A DNA stretch of 64,000 bases from Oscheius sp. JU75 (lineage: Eukaryota > Nematoda > Chromadorea > Rhabditida > Rhabditidae): contig JASJZC010000005.1 of NCBI GenBank assembly GCA_037178855.1, positions 1,302,001-1,366,000 of the forward strand, given 5' to 3'. Position numbers and translations under genes: made by a program. Of the stretch, positions 59,884 through 64,000 are shown in pieces. The stretch's first letter is position 1, and each line of letters begins with the position of its first letter. The notes beneath the pieces were generated by a model. That model was not told the DNA's origin and searched no databases. It saw only the letters and a list, made by a program, of their open reading frames with translations.

Positions 59884-61754
59884 TCACCGGACACGAGCTC
59901 GTCTTGTGCACTCGTGGCAGACGTAGCTGCGGAAGAGAATGTCTGACATAGTGTCCACATCGCCGGCTAGCGTGATGGCGTTTTTCAGGAATAGAGAGCG
60001 GATTATGTGAGAAGGGGCGAGCCACTGGAATATAAGGTTTTGAAGACAAGAAAAGCCTAGAAAATGGCAAATTTGGTAGACACAACCAGCAGGTGTCTAA
60101 CTGTGGCGCTCACCTTGAAGCAGCTATCACACTGCCAGCTCAGGCTGTCCATCTGAATCGTCCAGGGCAGAAAATCCTCGCGGAGATGGTGTTTTCTGAC
60201 AGCGCTCGCTGCGAGACTCTCAAGACTTGACACGTTGTGCGAAAAGACATCGAACTGATTCAGCTGTTCTTCGGGTCTAAAAGTGATTTTCAGGCAATAA
60301 TGGGAAAAAAAAACTAACGGCTGGGGTCGATTAGCGCATCGGAACTTATCCAGTTGCATCCTGCTCAGATAGAAGGGGAGGGTGTGAATGCCCGTATCGC
60401 TGATTTGAAGGACTTTTAGGCGGGGCCAGTATGGCTGAAATAGTAAGGTTTGTAGTGCTGCTGCCTAACCGTGGTTATAAAAGCCGCTGGTAGGCCACAA
60501 CTGGCCTAACAGCTGTCTAACTGTGGCCATAATCAGACTGGCCTAACTGTGACATCTTTCAGATTTCTGAGCACAAAAAAACTCTCAAAACGGTACTTAC
60601 TCTTCTTGGAAGAGCTTCCAGCACCGGGTTACTGCTCAAATTGAGAGACAGCAGTGTTTTGGCTTGTTGAACTGGCAACGGGACTGCTCGAAGACGGTTT
60701 GAGCTCAGGTTCAGTTCCAGCAGACTCAGGGGAAAGGCTGCTTCTGCCTAAAAAAAAGGTTTTTTTTTGCTCAAAAATTGGAAATAAATGCTTACTGGCC
60801 ATATTTCCAGCTCATTCCCGGACAGATCAAGGCTTTTCAAGTTGACAAGTCGTCTGAGGAGACGAAACTTCCGGATCTCTTTGTCATTTTTGCCCTGTAA
60901 ATTACTTTTTTGAACTGGAAAAAAACAAACGAGCGTGTTATTGGCTAGATTCAGGGTGGTCAAATTGATGTTGGTGAACCAGCGCACATCGAGCCGGCTC
61001 AAATTGCCTGCATTTTTTTTCCTAGAAGCAGTTCTCAAAAACCTACAATTTGCCGCCGATAACAGAACCAGCGTCGATGGGAATTGTTTCGCGTAATCCG
61101 TCCAATAGTGCCGATTTCTATCACAGATCAGTCGCGTCTGAGTCTGGATTTCCGTCGATTTGACCTGTAGAAAAAGCCCCAAGATCAGTAAAAAAGCAAA
61201 AATGATACCTCCTTCACCGGATCAATGTTCTCAATTTCCTTGCCCTCGCGAATCTTCTGAATGTGGCGACAGAACAGCGCCAGACGGCTTGGATCGGCGT
61301 TGGAAATGAAGAGACGTATCGCCGGGCAGCCGAAATCAAGTGTAGCCTTTCCGGCTGCGGAATGAGTCGTGATAAAGGACAGGATGTTTTGAGGAGAGAG
61401 CTGGAAAGTTATTCGTTGAAGCTATCTAACTGTGGCCCACAACCACTTCCTAACAGTTGTCTAAATGTGGCAGATTCAGGCCACAACTTATTTACTGACT
61501 ATTTTTGAACATTCTCTGGCGGAAACACACTGAATACTACCTGAATAGCCGGCTGATTCCGCATCTTGGCTGTAGAAACCTGCAGCTGATAAGTCTGCGG
61601 TCCATTTGAGGTCTAAAAGTCGACAAAATACAACGAAAAATAGCTAAAATACCTTCAATTTAGACTTTCCGATTGTGACGATACCTTTGGAAGGCTTTCC
61701 AGGCTTCACATTGCTCTTGACCCCTACTCCCAGCACGCTACAGTCGAGCTTCAT
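59884..61754 (-). CDS. LRR1: leucine-rich repeat protein 1 (CUL2 ubiquitin ligase substrate receptor)
   Basis: LRR1 is a substrate receptor of CUL2 E3 ligase that acts in replisome (CMG helicase) unloading and cell-cycle control, including in C. elegans. Minus-strand exons 61653-61754, 61541-61612, 61209-61400, 61043-61164, 60931-61021, 60796-60894, 60601-60747, 60319-60434, 60114-60276 and 59884-60024 (stop TGA), about 413 residues (human 414). The N-terminus MKLDCSVLGVGVKSN matches the family's MKL-C start. LRRs run INLTTLNLANNTL, LVNLKSLDLSGNELEIWP, SLLELNLSSNRLRAVPLP, TLLSLNLSSNPVLEALP and LKVLQISDTGIHTLPFYL. The C-terminus SHIIRSLFLKNAI corresponds to human SHIIPFHL, followed by a Cys-rich end (CDSC, CHEC). 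The ATG lies 12 bases after an ATTTTAG acceptor, consistent with trans-splicing. Confidence 0.85.
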
Positions 61755-61916
61755 CCGTTTCTGGGCCTAAAATCTAATAAGAAGTGGTCGTTTGGCCAAA
61801 AATTTCGAGGTAAAGAAGAGAAAAGAGCTCGACGTTACAAGGAAAAGGATTCTATAACTGTTTATTGACTATTTTTGAACATTTTCTGACGGAAATACTA
61901 CCCAAACCTGCAACTT

Positions 61917-62699
61917 TTACTCCAATTTGGCCTCAGAACTATCCACAACCCATGCTGCATGTAGTGCTGATCGTATCACAATTGTCTCACACACAATCGA
62001 CGCCAAATACCACACCGGGATGTATTCAAAGGTGATCAGACCCATGAAGTGGTACTGGAAGTAGCTAAATCCATGACTTTCCGTCAAAATCGTTTAAAGA
62101 ACCTCTCATAGTCCCAAGGACAGGCGTCCCACCGCTTCAGGATCCAGCCCGAGATGAATTCCCAGGTGTAGGATACAAGAACGTAGAGGAGAGCCCGTAA
62201 ATAGAGGGGGATTTCGTCCTGAAGAGACCTTTTCGAATTCTGGGGGAAAGTAAGGGCGCTCTGTGGATAATTTGTTGGTTTCTAAGGTGGAAATGAGCGA
62301 TTTCCATTTCATGTCAAAAAGCAGCCACATCATAGCGGCTGTCCACCTGTGGCTACAACCGAGTAGCGGTCTAATTGTGGTTTTCAGTCATGACCACACC
62401 GTCATTCTACCTAACAGCAGTCTAACTGTGGCTCCTTTTACCTTCAGATTCAAATACAGCCTCTCTAGCGCCAAAATCGAGATTCCATAGACGAAAAATA
62501 TGTACATAGACGTCACGCCGACCAGCTTCCGGTTCCCAAACTCCACTGCCTCCCAACAGGCCGTAAAACATATCTATATTTTTTCATTTTCGCCTAAAAT
62601 TGAATGCAAAACCTCAGCAGCAAAACCGACGAGACCATAGAGGAAGAATCGCTCAAAAATCGTCCATTTTCGAGCCCTTACAATCGGGTTTTCTGTCAT
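61917..62699 (-). CDS. TMEM229-like four-helix membrane protein
   Basis: Exons 62613-62699, 62442-62573, 62103-62218 and 61917-62064 (stop TAA) encode about 160 residues (human TMEM229B is 167). Helices: FFLYGLVGFAAEICFTACWE, VGVTSMYIFFVYGISILALE, ALLYVLVSYTWEFISGWILK and FMGLITFEYIPVWYLASIV. The conserved marks of TMEM229 and related bacterial ABC-transporter permease-like proteins are present: YGLxGFxxE, GxTS, FFVYG, YTWEFxSGxxL, ACPWDYE and FMGLITFEYIPVWYL. Function in animals is not established. The ATG lies 3 bases after a GTCAG acceptor. The stop is 163 bp from the LRR1 start and the start is 284 bp from the stop of the upstream gene, fitting an operon position. Confidence 0.82.
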
Positions 62700-62982
62700 T
62701 TCCTGACCGGAAAATTTGCGAAAAATAATAATGTTAGATAGGGAGCGTTAGCTTACATGGAAATCTTGAGAAAGTGAGAGAAGAGAAGAAAAATTCATTG
62801 GGGAATTTTCTCGAAGAAGAAAAAGGAAATAAGTTATACATGTATCACAGTGAAAAGTGACTGCACAGGGGGAAGAAATGACTCTAAGCTGCCCGAAATT
62901 ATGGGGGAGGGGTCTGGCTATAAATTTTGCACACATTTGTTCATATTTACCAATATACAAGTAGGGCGAAAAAGAGAAGATT

Positions 62983-64000
62983 CTAGAGTTTTTTCAGCTC
63001 GCCAATGCAGTGGCTACAGTGCATGTCGTCGGCTGATTTGACCGGTGTTGTCTGGAATTCTGTGCTTTTTCAAGGTTTTCTAGGAAATAAAGCAAGAAAA
63101 AACGTACACTAATCTCGTCCAAAATGTTGAAAATCCTCTGAACTTTGGCCTCGGTTCCTTCGAGCTGCGGCGACGTTCTGCCCTCTTCGCGGTAGACTAC
63201 CTCTCCGTCATCCTTTTGCGAGGTCGAGCAATCGACCTGACTGTTGGCGTCTTCTTCCGACACAAGCTGCTCCTCGTCGCCGTTGATTTCGTCGATGGTG
63301 CTGTGGCTGTAGCTGCGGTAGACCGAGCGATTTAGAGGGGATGTCTGCAAATGGTGAAGTAAGGTCAACAGTTTTGACAGTAGATGCGCGCTAACATTTG
63401 TGGGAATTCCTAGATTTCAGCAGACCAAGCCACATGATCAGTTCACTCGGCCAATGCGTGAGACTTCTAGGAGCTGTCACAAACCATGTTACTGTAAGGT
63501 TTCTTATTATCCCTGGGTTCCGGTCTAATGTATGGCTTTCTGATTAGGCGATGCAATCAAGATCACTACAAAAGCAGCTGCTAGAAGTAAGGTCCTACCC
63601 GGGGTCGATTCTTTGCCCACCATTGTTATCTCATGACCTCTCTTCGTCTGTTACAATGGTGAGTATAAGAGATCCAAAAGGATGAGACACAACCTGATTT
63701 TATAATCTCTGTATTGACTTTTGCCACCACTACAGAATAGCATATGGATTTCGTTCCTCCCGTTATGCATCATCGTGAAGTTTTTTGAAAAATTTAGTCG
63801 TCCCTCGAACTAGAAGTTGGCCTTTTACGACGGCGTATTCGACTCTTGGTTCGAATTCTACAGCCTAGCTTAGGTGCCTAGCATTCGTGTCTGTCAGTTA
63901 CACAGGTGTGGCTCCAAAACACTCACATTTGGAAGATCTCTAGCCGCCAAGACCTCTCTCATGGCTTGTTGTAGCTCCCTGCATCGCTCAACGACTCTCT
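62983..64000 (-). CDS. unrecognised protein, C-terminal end (gene continues beyond the window)
   Basis: Three minus-strand exons join in phase: 63927-64000 (RVVERCRELQQAMREVLAAR, ending in a GTGAGT donor), 63108-63344 (RSYSHSTIDEINGDEEQLVS, acidic and polar, then EAKVQRIFNILDEIS) and 62983-63051 (MHCSHCIGELKKL, stop TAG). The first visible part is probably helical or coiled coil, the middle is acidic and disordered, and the end has a CxHC-like Cys/His motif. I do not recognise the family. It is the most upstream visible member of the minus-strand cluster. Confidence 0.6.
63345..63926 (-). other. intron of the unrecognised gene at the right edge
   Basis: 582 bp with a GTGAGT donor at 63926 and a TTTGCAG acceptor at 63345. 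Nothing else recognised in it. Confidence 0.55.

Overview
This is a eukaryotic genomic window, most likely from a nematode. The genes are cut into many small exons with GT-AG introns and acceptors reading TTTCAG, TTTTAG or TTCCAG. Two genes encode seven-helix receptors of the nematode serpentine type. Several start codons lie 3-12 bases after an intron-type acceptor, as expected for spliced-leader trans-splicing. The minus strand from 64.0 to 58.5 kb carries four genes head to tail with gaps of about 160-285 bp, which looks like a nematode operon. The species cannot be named from the sequence.

Layout. 0.8-7.9 kb (+): the C-terminal half of IFT122, a retrograde intraflagellar transport protein. 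8-14.7 kb: gene-poor and repeat-bearing. 14.8-24.9 kb (+): a divergent STAT transcription factor. 25-28.7 kb: no convincing gene. 28.7-30.6 kb (+): a secreted neuropeptide precursor whose last residues form a short C-x-F-K-x-C ring like that of CNMamide. 31.8-33.5 kb (+): serpentine receptor 1. 34.1-39.8 kb (-): a transcription-factor-like protein with three BED zinc fingers. 40.2-44.8 kb: repeats, no convincing gene. 44.8-48.2 kb (+): serpentine receptor 2. 48.8-52.0 kb (+): an astacin metalloprotease followed by three PAN/apple-like modules. 52.2-53.3 and about 54.1-54.3 kb (-): unrecognised coding exons. 55.1-58.0 kb (+): acid sphingomyelinase. 58.5-64 kb (-): the cluster of WDR83/MORG1, LRR1, TMEM229-like and an unrecognised 5'-incomplete gene.

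Themes. IFT122, the two receptors and the peptide precursor would suit ciliated sensory neurons and neuropeptide signalling, but this is only inference from gene content. The introns and spacers are unusual. A core TGAAACA (reverse complement TGTTTCA) recurs very often, in places as part of degenerate tandem repeats of about 200-350 bp. Inside the 59-62.5 kb cluster this core nearly disappears and another one, CTAACTGTGGC, recurs instead. CTCTGT-type pyrimidine tracts and several hairpin (MITE-like) repeats are also dispersed through the window.

Exon coordinates were built by hand from splice signals, reading phase and remembered family sequence. Gene identities are firmer than individual exon edges. 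No tRNA, rRNA or CRISPR was seen.
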